Assembly (NCBI RefSeq): GCF_000020665.1
Contig: NC_011071.1
Span: 1,478,501-1,542,500 of the forward strand
Reading direction: 5' to 3'
From: Stenotrophomonas maltophilia R551-3
GTDB lineage: Bacteria; Pseudomonadota; Gammaproteobacteria; Xanthomonadales; Xanthomonadaceae
DNA: 64,000 nt
A program made the translations under genes and the position numbers. The first letter of the stretch is position 1. Each line of letters begins with the position of its first letter. This document shows, piece after piece, positions 28,380-37,885 of this stretch. The notes under the pieces are model-generated. The model was not told the DNA's origin, searched no databases, and worked only from the letters and a program-made list of their open reading frames with translations.

Positions 28380-30518
28380 GTGAAATTTTTTGTCTCCTGC
28401 GCCAAGGGCCTGGAATACCTGCTTGCCGATGAGCTGTCGGCCCTGGGCCTGGAAAAGGCCACTGCCACCATTGCCGGCGTCAACGCCGAGGGCGAACTGG
28501 AGCAGGCGCTGCGGATCGTGATGTGGTCGCGCCTGGCCAGCCGCGTGCTGTGGCCCATCGACGCGTTCGAGTGCCCGGACGAGCAGGCCCTGTACGACGG
28601 CGTGCGCGCCCTGCCGTGGCACGAGCACATCAAGCCGGAAATGACCCTGGCGGTGGATGCGCACGTGTCCGGCGACAAGATCACCCATGCGCGCTTCGCC
28701 GCGCAGCGGATCAAGGACGCCATTGTCGACCGCATGCGTGACGAAGGCCTGGAACGCCCCTCGGTCAACACCGATCTGCCCGACGTGCGCGTGAACCTGT
28801 CACTGCGCAAGGGCCGTGCCTCGCTGTCGATCGACCTCGGCGGCGGCTCGCTGCACCGCCGTGGCTGGCGAGGCGCCGCCCACGAGGCGCCGCTGAAGGA
28901 AAACCTCGCCGCCGCCCTGCTGCTGCGCGCGCAGTGGCCGCGCCTGCACGCCGCCGGTGGTGGCCTGCTGGACCCGATGTGCGGCAGTGGCACGCTGCTG
29001 ATCGAAGGTGCGCTGATGGCCGCCGACGTCGCCCCCGGCCTGATGCGCCACGGCAGCCTGCCGCCGAGCCGCTGGCTGGGTTTCGACAAGGCCGCCTGGA
29101 AGGCGATCCAGAGCGAGGCACGTGACCGCGAAGCTGCTGGCCTGGCTGCGCTGAAGCCGGTCATCCACGGCAGCGACATCGACCCGACCGCAATCCAGGC
29201 CGCGCGCGAAAATGCTGAAGTGGCCGGCGTCGCCCATGCGATCCGTTTCACCCGCGCCGATGTGGCCGACCTGGCTGCGCCGGAGCAGGAAATCGGTGCG
29301 GTGGTCTGCAATCCGCCGTACGACGAGCGCCTGGCCGCCGATCCGGCGCTGTACCGTGCGCTGGGCAACGCGCTGCAGAAGGCGGTGCCGCAGTGGCGTG
29401 CGAGCCTGCTGTGCGGCAACGACGAGCTGGCCTTTGCCACTGGCCTGCGTGCGGGTAAGAAGTACCAGATGTTCAACGGTGCGCTGGAATGCGCGCTGAT
29501 CATCTGCGACCCGATCGCCGTGCCCGGACGCGACCCGGCTCAGCCGCGTGAGCTGAGCGAAGGCGCGCAGATGGTGGCCAACCGCCTGCGCAAGAACCTG
29601 AAGAAGTTCAAGAGCTGGCGCGCCCGAGAGGACATCACCTGCTTCCGCGCCTATGACGCCGACCTGCCGGAATACGCGGCGGCCATTGATGTCTACGAGG
29701 AAGACGGTGGCCAGCGCCGTACCTTCCTGCACGTGCAGGAATATGCCGCGCCGGCCGCGATTCCGGAAAACGACGTGCGTCGTCGCCGCAACGAACTGTT
29801 GGCCGCTGCACGGGAAGTGTTCGGCGTGCCGCCGGAGCAGGTGTCGATGAAGTCGCGTGAGCGCGGCAAGGGCGGCAGCAAGTACGGCCGTTTCGAACAG
29901 CGTGATGAATTCATCGTGGTGCGTGAGAACAATGCGCTGCTGCAGGTGAACCTGTTCGACTACCTTGACACCGGCTTGTTCCTCGACCACCGCCCGCTGC
30001 GCCGGATGATGGCCGAGCAGGCGCTTGGCAAGCGCTTCCTCAACCTGTTCTGCTACACCGGCGTGGCCAGCGTGCAGGCCGCCGTGGCCGGTGCGGCCAG
30101 CACCACCAGCGTCGACTTGTCGGCGACTTACCTGCAGTGGTGCTACGACAACCTGGCGCTGAACGGGCAGGGCGGCAACCAGCACCTGCTGGTGCAGGCC
30201 GATGCGATGGCCTGGCTGGAAGGCGACCGCGGCCAGTACGACGTGATCTTCTGCGATCCGCCGACGTTCTCCAACTCCGCGCGTGCCGACGACTTCGACG
30301 TGCAGCGCGAGCAGCTGAAACTGCTGCGTGCAGCGGTGGCGCGGCTGGCGCCAGGTGGCGTGCTGTACTTCTCCAACAACTTCCGCCGCTTCAAGCTGGA
30401 AGAGAACGCCATCGCCGAATTCGCCCAGTGCCGCGAGATCACCGCGCGCACCATCGGCCCGGATTTCGAGCGCAACGCGCGCATCCACCGTGCGTGGGAA
30501 CTGAAGCGGTTGGGGTAA
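28380..30518 (+). CDS. rlmL: Bifunctional 23S rRNA methyltransferase RlmKL
   Basis: Methylates 23S rRNA at G2445 (N2, RlmL half) and G2069 (N7, RlmK half), E. coli numbering. The 712 residues match the fused enzyme. An N-terminal THUMP domain (about 45-155) precedes the RlmL catalytic domain with [16 protein letters not shown] and the [10 protein letters not shown] active motif. The RlmK domain follows with [19 protein letters not shown] and [10 protein letters not shown]. The start is GTG at 28380. No operon partner is evident. Confidence 0.95.
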   Translation: MKFFVSCAKGLEYLLADELSALGLEKATATIAGVNAEGELEQALRIVMWSRLASRVLWPIDAFECPDEQALYDGVRALPWHEHIKPEMTLAVDAHVSGDKITHARFAAQRIKDAIVDRMRDEGLERPSVNTDLPDVRVNLSLRKGRASLSIDLGGGSLHRRGWRGAAHEAPLKENLAAALLLRAQWPRLHAAGGGLLDPMCGSGTLLIEGALMAADVAPGLMRHGSLPPSRWLGFDKAAWKAIQSEARDREAAGLAALKPVIHGSDIDPTAIQAARENAEVAGVAHAIRFTRADVADLAAPEQEIGAVVCNPPYDERLAADPALYRALGNALQKAVPQWRASLLCGNDELAFATGLRAGKKYQMFNGALECALIICDPIAVPGRDPAQPRELSEGAQMVANRLRKNLKKFKSWRAREDITCFRAYDADLPEYAAAIDVYEEDGGQRRTFLHVQEYAAPAAIPENDVRRRRNELLAAAREVFGVPPEQVSMKSRERGKGGSKYGRFEQRDEFIVVRENNALLQVNLFDYLDTGLFLDHRPLRRMMAEQALGKRFLNLFCYTGVASVQAAVAGAASTTSVDLSATYLQWCYDNLALNGQGGNQHLLVQADAMAWLEGDRGQYDVIFCDPPTFSNSARADDFDVQREQLKLLRAAVARLAPGGVLYFSNNFRRFKLEENAIAEFAQCREITARTIGPDFERNARIHRAWELKRLG

Positions 30519-30528
30519 GCCGATGTTC

Positions 30529-30629
30529 GGGGTCGGATTCCCTGCGTGAAGCGCAGGGGCTCTGACCCCATCCGGATCTACGTACCCCGAGGTCAGAGCC
30601 CTTGCGCTGCGCGCTAGGGATCCGACCCC
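30529..30629. repeat. Inverted pair of GGGGTCGGAT/GTCAGAGCCC repeats
   Basis: Copy one (30529-30569) reads GGGGTCGGATTCC to GGCTCTGACCCC; copy two (30591-30629) is the inverse, GGTCAGAGCCC to GGGATCCGACCCC. As an inverted pair, 21 bases apart, they can fold into one long hairpin between the convergent rlmL and DUF3325 genes and may serve as a two-way terminator. Confidence 0.75.
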
Positions 30630-30639
30630 GGTGGCTCTG

Positions 30640-30969
30640 CTACAGCAACGCCACCAGCAGCCCGGCCACAGGCAGCGCGATCGCCAGTGGTGCGATCCAC
30701 TTCGGCCGGTACGGGTACAACCCGAACGACAACACCACGCCGCCCACGGTCATCACGCCCAGCCACAGCACCGGGCCCATTGCCCAGCCGTGGTCGACCA
30801 CGCACAGTGCAAACGCTACCGTCAGTAGCGCCCAACCCAGCACCCGCCACTGCGTGCGCCGTGCCGGCGCGGCCGCGGCCTTGCCATGCAGGTCATGCTG
30901 GTGTTTCTCCATCGCCAGCGACAACGCGGTGAACGCAGAGAACGACAGGGTCAACGCCAGCAACATCAT
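30640..30969 (-). CDS. DUF3325 membrane protein
   Basis: A 109-residue protein with about three membrane helices (MMLLALTLSFSAFTALSLAM, LGWALLTVAFALCVVDHGW, LWLGVMTVGGVVLSFGLYPY) matching DUF3325. This family sits beside PepSY and DUF3649 genes in siderophore receptor operons; its role is unknown. The start overlaps the PepSY stop (ATGATGA arrangement). Confidence 0.85.
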   Translation of the reverse strand: MMLLALTLSFSAFTALSLAMEKHQHDLHGKAAAAPARRTQWRVLGWALLTVAFALCVVDHGWAMGPVLWLGVMTVGGVVLSFGLYPYRPKWIAPLAIALPVAGLLVALL

Positions 30970-32603
30970 GCGCTGGCCTCCGCTTCGGCGGTTTCCGCAG
31001 CGTCAACCGGGGTTTTGGGCGCCGCCGCGGCAGCCGCACGTTTCTTTTTCTCGGCCGCGCTCAACGGTGGCGTCCAGCGCTGCATGCGCCAACCGCACAA
31101 TGCCAGCATCGCACCGAAGGCGATCATCGACAGGTCAAAGCCGGCCAGCACCCAGTCGCCGTTGCGCAGGGTGTTGCCCAGGTGCGCATGCGTGGTCAGT
31201 GCATTGACCACCGGCACCAGCGCGAACGCGGCTGCGCCCAGGTACAGCTGCCACGCCCACATCATCCGCTTCGGCCAGATGAAGGCGGCCAGCAGTGCCG
31301 CGCCCCAGGCGTAGAAGAACACGTTGGCCTCGGCGCTGGAGCGCTCGGCGATGTCCAGCGGCAGCAGGCGGTTGCCCCAGAAGTACGCTGCAAAGGCGAT
31401 CGGCAGGCCGGCCACGGTGCCGATGTTCAACGCATCGACCAGGCGCAGGCCGAAGCCTATGCGGCCACTCTTGGCGTGCTTGGGCCGTTCCTTCACCGCC
31501 CACAGCACCACGCCGCTGGCCACCATCAGGCAGCCGACCAGGCCGGACAGGAAGAACAGTGCGCGCAGGCCCCAGTCGGCGAAGCGCGCCAGGTGCAGGC
31601 CGTATAGCACGCCGCGGGTGGCGGTGGCGCCACCGGAAGGCGGTGTTTCTTCCAGCAGCGTGCCGTTGACCATGTCGTAGCGCACGGCCGGGGTGTCGGT
31701 GGACAGGCGCTTGCCGTCACGCTGGCGGATGTCGATCACTGCATTGGCCGCGCCCGGGTTGGATACGGTGAAGCCGGCCACCTCCACGCCGTGCCAGTGC
31801 GCTCGCGCGCTGTCCAGCAGCTGCGCGATCGGCAGCGGCGTGGCGCGGCCTTCGGCCGGCGCGGTCACCTCCGGCATGCCGCCGAAGGCTTCGCTGAAGA
31901 ACTTGTCCTCGTCCTGTGGGTAGGCGACTTTCACCCCCCACGGCAGGTACATGATCATCAGGGTGACGATGCCGGTGTAGGTGATCATCGCGTGGTAGGG
32001 CAGGGCCATCACCGCGCTGACGTTGTGGAAATCGAGCCAGGAACGCAGGCCCTTGTCCTTGCGGAAGGTGAAGAAGTCCTTGAAGATTTTCTTGTGGGTG
32101 ATGACACCGGTGATGATCGCCACCAGCATGAACATCGCGCAGAAGCCGACCAGGTAGCGCGCCCACAGCACAGGAATGTAGTGCAGGTCAAAATGCAGGC
32201 GGTAGAAGAAATCACCGCCTCGGGTCTCGCGGGCCTTCAGTGCCTGGCCGGTGTTCGGGTCCAGTGTGGCATCGCCGAAGCCACCGCGACGGCCACGGCT
32301 GGGATCGGCCAGCTCCGGCGGCAGCCGCCAGAACATCTGCATGGCGGGATTGCGCGGCTGCGGCAACGTTACGAACCAGTTCTCGGCCTGCGCGGCATTG
32401 GCCTGCAGGTAATCCACGGCACGCTGCGCGGCGACGTCGATGCTGACGTTGCTGGAGGGCAGCTCAGGACGCATCCAGCGGCTGATTTCCTCGCGGTAGT
32501 AACTGGCCGTGCCGGCCATGAAGATCAGCAGCAGCAGCCAGCCGACCAGCAGGCCGGTCCAGGTGTGCAGCCAGGCCATCGACTGACGGAATCCGTTCTT
32601 CAT
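30966..32603 (-). CDS. PepSY-domain inner-membrane protein (iron uptake associated)
   Basis: A 545-residue PepSY-associated membrane protein with about seven helices. The first is LHTWTGLLVGWLLLLIFMAG, which carries the WH/HxWxG motif of this family. Conserved histidines (RLHFDLHYIPV, DFHNVSAVMALPYHAMI) suggest haem binding or electron transfer, as proposed for ferric-siderophore reductases of this type. The C-terminus is lysine and alanine-rich. ATG at 32603 overlaps the DUF3649 stop (ATGA). Confidence 0.88.
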   Translation of the reverse strand: MKNGFRQSMAWLHTWTGLLVGWLLLLIFMAGTASYYREEISRWMRPELPSSNVSIDVAAQRAVDYLQANAAQAENWFVTLPQPRNPAMQMFWRLPPELADPSRGRRGGFGDATLDPNTGQALKARETRGGDFFYRLHFDLHYIPVLWARYLVGFCAMFMLVAIITGVITHKKIFKDFFTFRKDKGLRSWLDFHNVSAVMALPYHAMITYTGIVTLMIMYLPWGVKVAYPQDEDKFFSEAFGGMPEVTAPAEGRATPLPIAQLLDSARAHWHGVEVAGFTVSNPGAANAVIDIRQRDGKRLSTDTPAVRYDMVNGTLLEETPPSGGATATRGVLYGLHLARFADWGLRALFFLSGLVGCLMVASGVVLWAVKERPKHAKSGRIGFGLRLVDALNIGTVAGLPIAFAAYFWGNRLLPLDIAERSSAEANVFFYAWGAALLAAFIWPKRMMWAWQLYLGAAAFALVPVVNALTTHAHLGNTLRNGDWVLAGFDLSMIAFGAMLALCGWRMQRWTPPLSAAEKKKRAAAAAAPKTPVDAAETAEAEASA

Positions 32604-32914
32604 GCCCAGGCCCCCAGCATGCGCGCGATGACTGCCATCAGCAGGGTGGGGGCGAGGATGCCGACCCACGCACGCAGCGCACTGCGCGTGGCGAACGCCC
32701 ACAGCGCCGCGCAGGCGGCCACCAGAATGGCCAGCAGCATGCCGGTCAGCACGGTCTGGCCACGTGCGCCGGGCAGCGCCACCGCGCAGAACACGCTGGT
32801 CACAGAAGCCAGCGCGTAGCCGCCGAAGATCGCCGCCAGCGAGCGTGACAACACGCTCCAGCGCGGGTTGGAGAAGAAGGTGCGGGGGCTGGCGGTTGCG
32901 GGCGAGCGGTCCAC
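32600..32914 (-). CDS. DUF3649 membrane protein
   Basis: About 104 residues with three helices (SLAAIFGGYALASVTSVFCA, TVLTGMLLAILVAACAALWA, WVGILAPTLLMAVIARML), typical of DUF3649. GTG at 32914 is chosen because AGGAA lies five bases before it; another GTG at 32953 is possible but has no ribosome site. Works with the PepSY and DUF3325 proteins in the receptor operon; function unknown. Confidence 0.82.
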   Translation of the reverse strand: MDRSPATASPRTFFSNPRWSVLSRSLAAIFGGYALASVTSVFCAVALPGARGQTVLTGMLLAILVAACAALWAFATRSALRAWVGILAPTLLMAVIARMLGAWA

Positions 32915-32985
32915 GGCATTCCTGCAGGTTTCAGTGAAAAGGAACCGGCGCACCGCAGCGCGCCGGGGTTGGCCATCCGTGGCCG

Positions 32986-33009
32986 GGCACCGGTCGCAGA
33001 ACCGGTGCC
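32986..33009. repeat. Hairpin between receptor gene and DUF3649 gene
   Basis: Stem GGCACCGGT/ACCGGTGCC with a six-base loop, 13 bases after the receptor stop. There is no T-run, so it may only attenuate or protect the upstream mRNA. Confidence 0.5.
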
Positions 33010-33021
33010 ATCCATCGAGGG

Positions 33022-35247
33022 TCAGAGCTTCCAGCGCAGTGTCATCGTCACATTGCGCGGTTCGCCCCAGAACACGCCGTCATAGAAACCGACGCGGTTG
33101 TAATACTTCTTGTCCAGCAGGTTGTTCACGTTTACCTGCGCGGTGAAGTTCTCGTTGAAGCGATAGCCCGCCGACAGGTTGAGCAGGTAGATGTCGCCCT
33201 GTTCGATTGCCACGCGGTCGCGCTTGCCGCTGGTCAGGAAATCCGCACGCGGCTTGTTGCTCAGGCTCCAGATACCGCTCTGCCAGGTGGCGCCACCGCC
33301 CAGCCAGAAGCGGCCTTCAGCGCCGCCCGGTCGCCAGCTGGCGTTGAGGCGGAACAGATCGACCGGGACGACGGTGTTCTGGCGCACGCCCTGCGCATTG
33401 CGGCTGACGGTGTGGGTGAAGCCGGCCGCCAGGTTCCAGTTCTCACCAAGGCTGCCTTGTGCTTCGATCTCCCAGCCCTTGACCTTGTTGCCCTTGCCGG
33501 TGGATCGGTAGGCACTGACCCCACCCGGCAGCGAGTTTTCCGGCACCGAGTCATCGAGCTCGGCAACGTTGTCCTTCTGGCCCTTGAACACGGCCGCGGA
33601 AGCATTCAGCAGACCGTCGAAGAACTCGGCCTTGACGCCGGCCTCCCACATGTCACCGACCACCGGTTCGAGGTAGTTGTTGTCCCGGTCACGGTAGTTC
33701 TGCGGCTGGAAGATGTCGGTGTAGCTGACGTAGCCGCTGAAGTAACGGTTGAAGTCGTAGATGAAGCCGGCATACGGAGTGAGCGAGTCGTCCGGCTTGT
33801 AGCCGCTGCGACGCGTATCGGTCAGGCGACCGGCGGCGTCATGGGTGTAGTTCCAGGTGCGCGTTTCCCAGCTGCCGTAGCGCGCGCCGAGCACCGCGGT
33901 CAGCGGATCGGCCAGCTGCAGGCGCGTCGCCAGATAGGCCGCGCGCTGGCGCAGTTCGTCTTCAGAAGCCAGATAGCCCAGGCGGGTAACCTGCAGCGGC
34001 GCGACGTCGCCGTTCCAGCGGTGCCAATCCGGTACACGGGTGTAGCTGTCCGGGTAGGCAGCAGTGTCGGTGGCAGGTACTTCACCCTTGCGCACCGATT
34101 GGCCGAAACCGAGCACCAGCTCGTGTTCCCGGCCGAACAGCAGGAACGGACCGCCAACGTTGAAGTCGAACACCTGCATGTCGCCGTTCTCGCCGAAGCT
34201 GCCGACGAAGGCGCTGATGCCGCTGCCATCGGCATTCGGGTAGCCGGAGGCCCCGTACCACACTGCACCGTCGGTTTCGCGCTTGGAGCGGGTATAGGCG
34301 GCCTTGGCGGTCCAGCCGTTGCCCAACTGCTGCTCAAGGCGTGCGAATGCGCTCTTTTCGATGATCGGCCAACTGCTCCAGCGGGCGGACGGGTTGGTCG
34401 AGCGCGGCAGGTTGGCGGGCTGGCCATCGGACCCCCAGTACGGCACCACGCCCCAGGTCACGCCTGTGGTGCGCGGCGACTGGTATTCGTAGCCGGCCTC
34501 GAGCAGGGTCGTGTCGGTGATGTCGGCCTGGACGATGCCGTAGAACACGTCCTTGTCCAGTTTGTAGACATCGCGGAACGAGTCACTCTGTTGTTTGGCC
34601 GCCACCACGCGCGCGCGGATGCGGCCGTCGAGCGCAACCGGGCCACCGAGGTCGGCCTCCAGGCGCTGGTTGCCCCAACGCCCGAGGGTCAGGTTGGCGC
34701 TCATCTGGAAGCTGTCGGTAGGACGCTTGCGCACGAAGTTGATGGTGCCCGAGGGATCGCCGGCACCGGTGGTCAGGCCGGTTGCGCCGCGTACCACTTC
34801 GATGCGGTCATAGATCACGCTGTCGGTGTTGGTCTTGATGTACCCACCGAAGGTGTTGAGCATCCCATCGACCTGGAAATTGGTGATGTTGTAGCCGCGC
34901 GAGACGTAGTTGATGCGCTCGCTGTCGGTGACCGATACCGCCACGCCGGTGACCTGGCCCATCACATCGGACAGCGAGAACAGGCCCATGTCGTCCAGGC
35001 GCTGGCGGGTGACCACGGTCATCGACTGCGGTGTCTGGCGCAGCGACAGGCCGAGCTTGGTGGCCGTGCTGGCACGCTTGACCGTATAGCTGTCGACGAT
35101 ATCGCCGTCAGCGGTGACCTGGACCGTATCCAGCGTGCGCGCGGAAGGATCGGCAGTGCCGTCGGCGTGGGCCAGCGGGGCGATCATCAGTGCGGTCACG
35201 GCCAGGGCCAGCAGAGTGGGACGAGGGTGGTTCAGCGGCATTGCCAT
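33022..35247 (-). CDS. TonB-dependent siderophore receptor
   Basis: An outer-membrane receptor of 741 residues for a ferric siderophore. After the Sec signal comes a TonB box region (TLDTVQVTA), the plug domain (LRQTPQSMTVVTRQRLDDMG, IEVVRGATGLTTGAGDPSGTINFVRKRP) and a 22-strand barrel ending NVTMTLRWKL. The plug sequence is of the hydroxamate or pyoverdine receptor type (FhuE/FpvA-like); the exact ligand is not readable. No N-terminal signalling extension is present, so no sigma/anti-sigma cascade is expected. Followed by DUF3649, PepSY and DUF3325 genes. Confidence 0.93.
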   Translation of the reverse strand: MAMPLNHPRPTLLALAVTALMIAPLAHADGTADPSARTLDTVQVTADGDIVDSYTVKRASTATKLGLSLRQTPQSMTVVTRQRLDDMGLFSLSDVMGQVTGVAVSVTDSERINYVSRGYNITNFQVDGMLNTFGGYIKTNTDSVIYDRIEVVRGATGLTTGAGDPSGTINFVRKRPTDSFQMSANLTLGRWGNQRLEADLGGPVALDGRIRARVVAAKQQSDSFRDVYKLDKDVFYGIVQADITDTTLLEAGYEYQSPRTTGVTWGVVPYWGSDGQPANLPRSTNPSARWSSWPIIEKSAFARLEQQLGNGWTAKAAYTRSKRETDGAVWYGASGYPNADGSGISAFVGSFGENGDMQVFDFNVGGPFLLFGREHELVLGFGQSVRKGEVPATDTAAYPDSYTRVPDWHRWNGDVAPLQVTRLGYLASEDELRQRAAYLATRLQLADPLTAVLGARYGSWETRTWNYTHDAAGRLTDTRRSGYKPDDSLTPYAGFIYDFNRYFSGYVSYTDIFQPQNYRDRDNNYLEPVVGDMWEAGVKAEFFDGLLNASAAVFKGQKDNVAELDDSVPENSLPGGVSAYRSTGKGNKVKGWEIEAQGSLGENWNLAAGFTHTVSRNAQGVRQNTVVPVDLFRLNASWRPGGAEGRFWLGGGATWQSGIWSLSNKPRADFLTSGKRDRVAIEQGDIYLLNLSAGYRFNENFTAQVNVNNLLDKKYYNRVGFYDGVFWGEPRNVTMTLRWKL

Positions 35248-35455
35248 CAGTGCGATTCCATGCAGGACGAAACAAGCGATGGAATGCGCAGACGCAGCAG
35301 CCGTGCGCTTCGCGCACGTCGCCCAGCAAGTCCCATCGACGGTGCGCCACCCGTGTAATGCGGGCGACCCGGTAGTCGGGGGATGTACACGGGCGAAGGG
35401 GCGGGTGGGTGCGTGCTTCCGTGCCCCGCTTGGCTAAGCGTACAACCGATCGGCA

Positions 35456-35474
35456 AATGATAGGCATTCGCATT
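35456..35474 (-). promoter_or_regulatory. Fur box upstream of the siderophore receptor
   Basis: AATGATAGGCATTCGCATT matches the AATGAGAATCATTCTCATT palindrome at about 15 of 19 positions. It lies about 210 bases before the receptor start codon, the only iron gene nearby. Confidence 0.65.
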
Positions 35475-35501
35475 TCGTTAATCAAGCGTGACGAATTCCG
35501 T

Positions 35502-35527
35502 CTCCACGCAGGGCGTGGATCGACTAC
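35502..35527 (-). repeat. SMAG-like element
   Basis: Minus-strand GTAG element with stem CCACGC/GCGTGG (35504-35518), directly after the DUF445 stop codon region, so it may protect that transcript's 3' end. Confidence 0.65.
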
Positions 35528-35538
35528 CGCATGGGCGC

Positions 35539-36825
35539 CTAGAACCTGAACACCACCGTCGCTGCATGCAGCAGCAGGCCGATCAGGCCGCCCACCAGGG
35601 TGCCGTTGAAGCGGATGAACTGCAGGTCGCGGCCCACGCTCAGTTCCAGCTGTTCGACCAGATGCCGCTCGTCCCAGCCCTTCACGGTCTGCGCGATATG
35701 CGTGGTCACGCCCTCGCGCAGGCGGCCGGTGAGGCGCTGGGCGCCCTCCAGAAGATGCTGGTTCAGCGCGTCGCGCAGGGCCGGGTCGGCCTGCAGGCTG
35801 CTGCCCAGTGACGCGAGGCTGCGCTGCAGGTGGCCGACCAGCGCCGAATCCTCACGCTGCAGGTCGGCACGCAGGCTGGCATGGATGCGCGCCCACAGCC
35901 CCTGCACGTACTCCTGCAGGGCAGGGTGGTCGATCATTTCCTGTTTGAGCTGTTCGATGCGCTCGGCCAGGACCGGGTCCTCGCGCAGGCGCTGCACGTA
36001 GTTCTGCAGCCAGCTCTCGTAGTCCTGGCGCAGCGGATGCTGCGGCTCGGCCAGCACCTGCTGCAGTTCTTCCAGCACCGCCCGCGCCAGTCGCTCGGCC
36101 AGGCTGTCGCCGATCTCATCGATCGGCTTGACCCAGTTCACCGTGCTCGACAGCGTCGGCCACTCGCGCTGGATGTAACGCACGATCAGCTGCGAGGCGC
36201 GCTCCTTCACTTCCGGCTGCTCCAGCCAGCGTCCCAAGCGCTGCAGGCCCTCGTCCAGCACGCGCTGGTGGCGTCCGTCGGCGGTCAGCAGGGCCAGCAG
36301 CTCACCGGCGGTGGCGGCGGCATTCCACTGCCGCAGCTGCTGCACCACGAAGGCGTGCAGCTGCCGACGCACCGCGGCTTCGTCGAAGAAGTCCAGCGCC
36401 TGCAAGGCCCAGCCGCGGGCCATGTCGGCCAGCATCCGCGAGCGCGCCGGATCGGCCAGCCAGCTGCCGAGGCGGCTGGCCGGATCGAATACCTGCAGCT
36501 TGGCCAGCAGCACCTGTGGCTCCAGAAACTGGTCGCGCACGAACAGGGCGAGGCTGTCGCCGATGCGTTCCTTGCTACGCGGGATGATTGCCGTATGCGG
36601 GATCGGCAGGCCCATCGGCCGCCGGAACAGCGCGACGACGGCGAACCAGTCGGCCAGTGCGCCCACGGCCGCTGCTTCGCAGAAGGCCGAGACCCAGGCC
36701 CAGATGCCGCGCTCGCCCTGCCAGTGGCTGACCGCGAAACCGGCCAGCATCAACAGCAGCAGGCCCAGCGCGAGGGCTTTCAGGCGCCGCAGCTGTGCGC
36801 GGCGCGGATCGTGGGCAGGCGTCAT
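35539..36825 (-). CDS. DUF445 family membrane protein (YjiN-like)
   Basis: 428 residues. Two N-terminal helices (LKALALGLLLLMLAGFAVSHW and AFCEAAAVGALADWFAVVALF) enclose the conserved ADWFAVVALFRRPMGLPIPHTAIIP block of DUF445. A long helical, charged middle follows, and a C-terminal helix (FNGTLVGGLIGLLLHAATVVF) anchors the end with the RFNGTLVGG motif. The function of the family is not established. Confidence 0.88.
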   Translation of the reverse strand: MTPAHDPRRAQLRRLKALALGLLLLMLAGFAVSHWQGERGIWAWVSAFCEAAAVGALADWFAVVALFRRPMGLPIPHTAIIPRSKERIGDSLALFVRDQFLEPQVLLAKLQVFDPASRLGSWLADPARSRMLADMARGWALQALDFFDEAAVRRQLHAFVVQQLRQWNAAATAGELLALLTADGRHQRVLDEGLQRLGRWLEQPEVKERASQLIVRYIQREWPTLSSTVNWVKPIDEIGDSLAERLARAVLEELQQVLAEPQHPLRQDYESWLQNYVQRLREDPVLAERIEQLKQEMIDHPALQEYVQGLWARIHASLRADLQREDSALVGHLQRSLASLGSSLQADPALRDALNQHLLEGAQRLTGRLREGVTTHIAQTVKGWDERHLVEQLELSVGRDLQFIRFNGTLVGGLIGLLLHAATVVFRF

Positions 36826-36859
36826 GGCGGAAGTCTAACCGGCACGGCATGAGCATCTG

Positions 36860-36935
36860 GTAGTGCCGGCCGCTGGCCGGCATCCGCAACGCGCCCGGAA
36901 CGTTCATGGGGTTGCCGGCCAGCGGCCGGCACTAC
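36860..36935. repeat. Inverted pair of SMAG elements
   Basis: 36860-36883 (plus) and 36911-36935 (minus) share the stem GTGCCGGCC/GGCCGGCA and face each other between the DUF445 gene and the ParB-like gene. The same core is found at 60221-60275. Confidence 0.9.
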
Positions 36936-36943
36936 CCGTTGGT

Positions 36944-37822
36944 TCAGAGCGCTTCCAGCTGCTTGCGCAACGCGGCCAGCTGCGCGCGCAGGGTGTCGTT
37001 CTCGCGGGTCAGCGCGACCACGCGGCGGCGCAGCGCCGGGGCATCTTCGCCCAGCTGCTCCAGTGCCGACAGCACCTCGGCGTCGCGGCTGGCGATCTGC
37101 TCCTCGTCGGCTTCCTCGAAGTCCATCTCGGCCGCTTCGGGCTTCGCTGCGCGCGGCTTGCGCTTGGACTCGCGCACGCGCTTGGCGGCCTGCTTCAGCT
37201 CGTCCTTGCCACCGGCGGCGGCGGCACGCTGCTCGTCTTCCGGCAGGTCGGCCACGGCAGCGGCGGCGCTGATCGAGATCATGCCGGCTTTCACCGCTTC
37301 CACCACCTCGGCCGCGGCCTGGGCGTGGATGCGTTCGATCATGCCGACCTGGCTGGTGCTCAGCTTGGCCTCGCGGGCCAGTTCGGCACGGCTGACCTTC
37401 GGCGCCGGTTCCCACGGTGGGCTGTCCTCACCGGCCTCCTCGACCGTCTCGGCAGTGCCGTCGCTCTCGCGCTGCAGCTGCGCCTGCTCGACCTGCTTGC
37501 GGGCGGCCAGGATGTCGCGCTTGCGCAGCGCCAGCACGCCGCGCTGGAAATCGGACACGCTGCGGCGGCCCAGGTGCTGCTCGATCATCCACAGGTGCAC
37601 GTCTTCCATGCTCTTGAAACGGGTGTTCTGCACGGTGTTGAAGGGCAGGCCATGCTTCTGGCAGATGCCGAAACGGTTGTGGCCATCAACCAGCACATCG
37701 CCCCACAGCACCAGCGCATCGCGGCAGCCTTCGGCCAGGATGCTGCGCTCCAGCGCGTCATGTTCGTCCGCGGTCAGCGGGTCGATGTAGGCCTTGAGTT
37801 CTTCTTTGACGACGATATCCAT
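36944..37822 (-). CDS. ParB N-terminal domain protein, not the chromosomal ParB
   Basis: A 292-residue protein with a ParB/Srx-like N-terminal nuclease fold (DPLTADEHDALERSILAEG, LVLWGDVLVDGHNRFGICQ). A helix-turn-helix region follows (SRAELAREAKLSTSQVGMIERI, about 145-165), then an alanine-rich linker and a C-terminal coiled coil (ALRRRVVALTRENDTLRAQL). There is no parA or rep gene beside it, and it is far from any visible origin, so a regulatory DNA-binding role is more likely than partition. ATG at 37822 lies two codons after a GTG at 37828. Confidence 0.82.
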   Translation of the reverse strand: MDIVVKEELKAYIDPLTADEHDALERSILAEGCRDALVLWGDVLVDGHNRFGICQKHGLPFNTVQNTRFKSMEDVHLWMIEQHLGRRSVSDFQRGVLALRKRDILAARKQVEQAQLQRESDGTAETVEEAGEDSPPWEPAPKVSRAELAREAKLSTSQVGMIERIHAQAAAEVVEAVKAGMISISAAAAVADLPEDEQRAAAAGGKDELKQAAKRVRESKRKPRAAKPEAAEMDFEEADEEQIASRDAEVLSALEQLGEDAPALRRRVVALTRENDTLRAQLAALRKQLEAL

Positions 37823-37885
37823 GGGCACGGCAACGAGCAGGAGCGGAACCGACCATTGTACCCGCTCGACGCCACCGGTCCGGAC

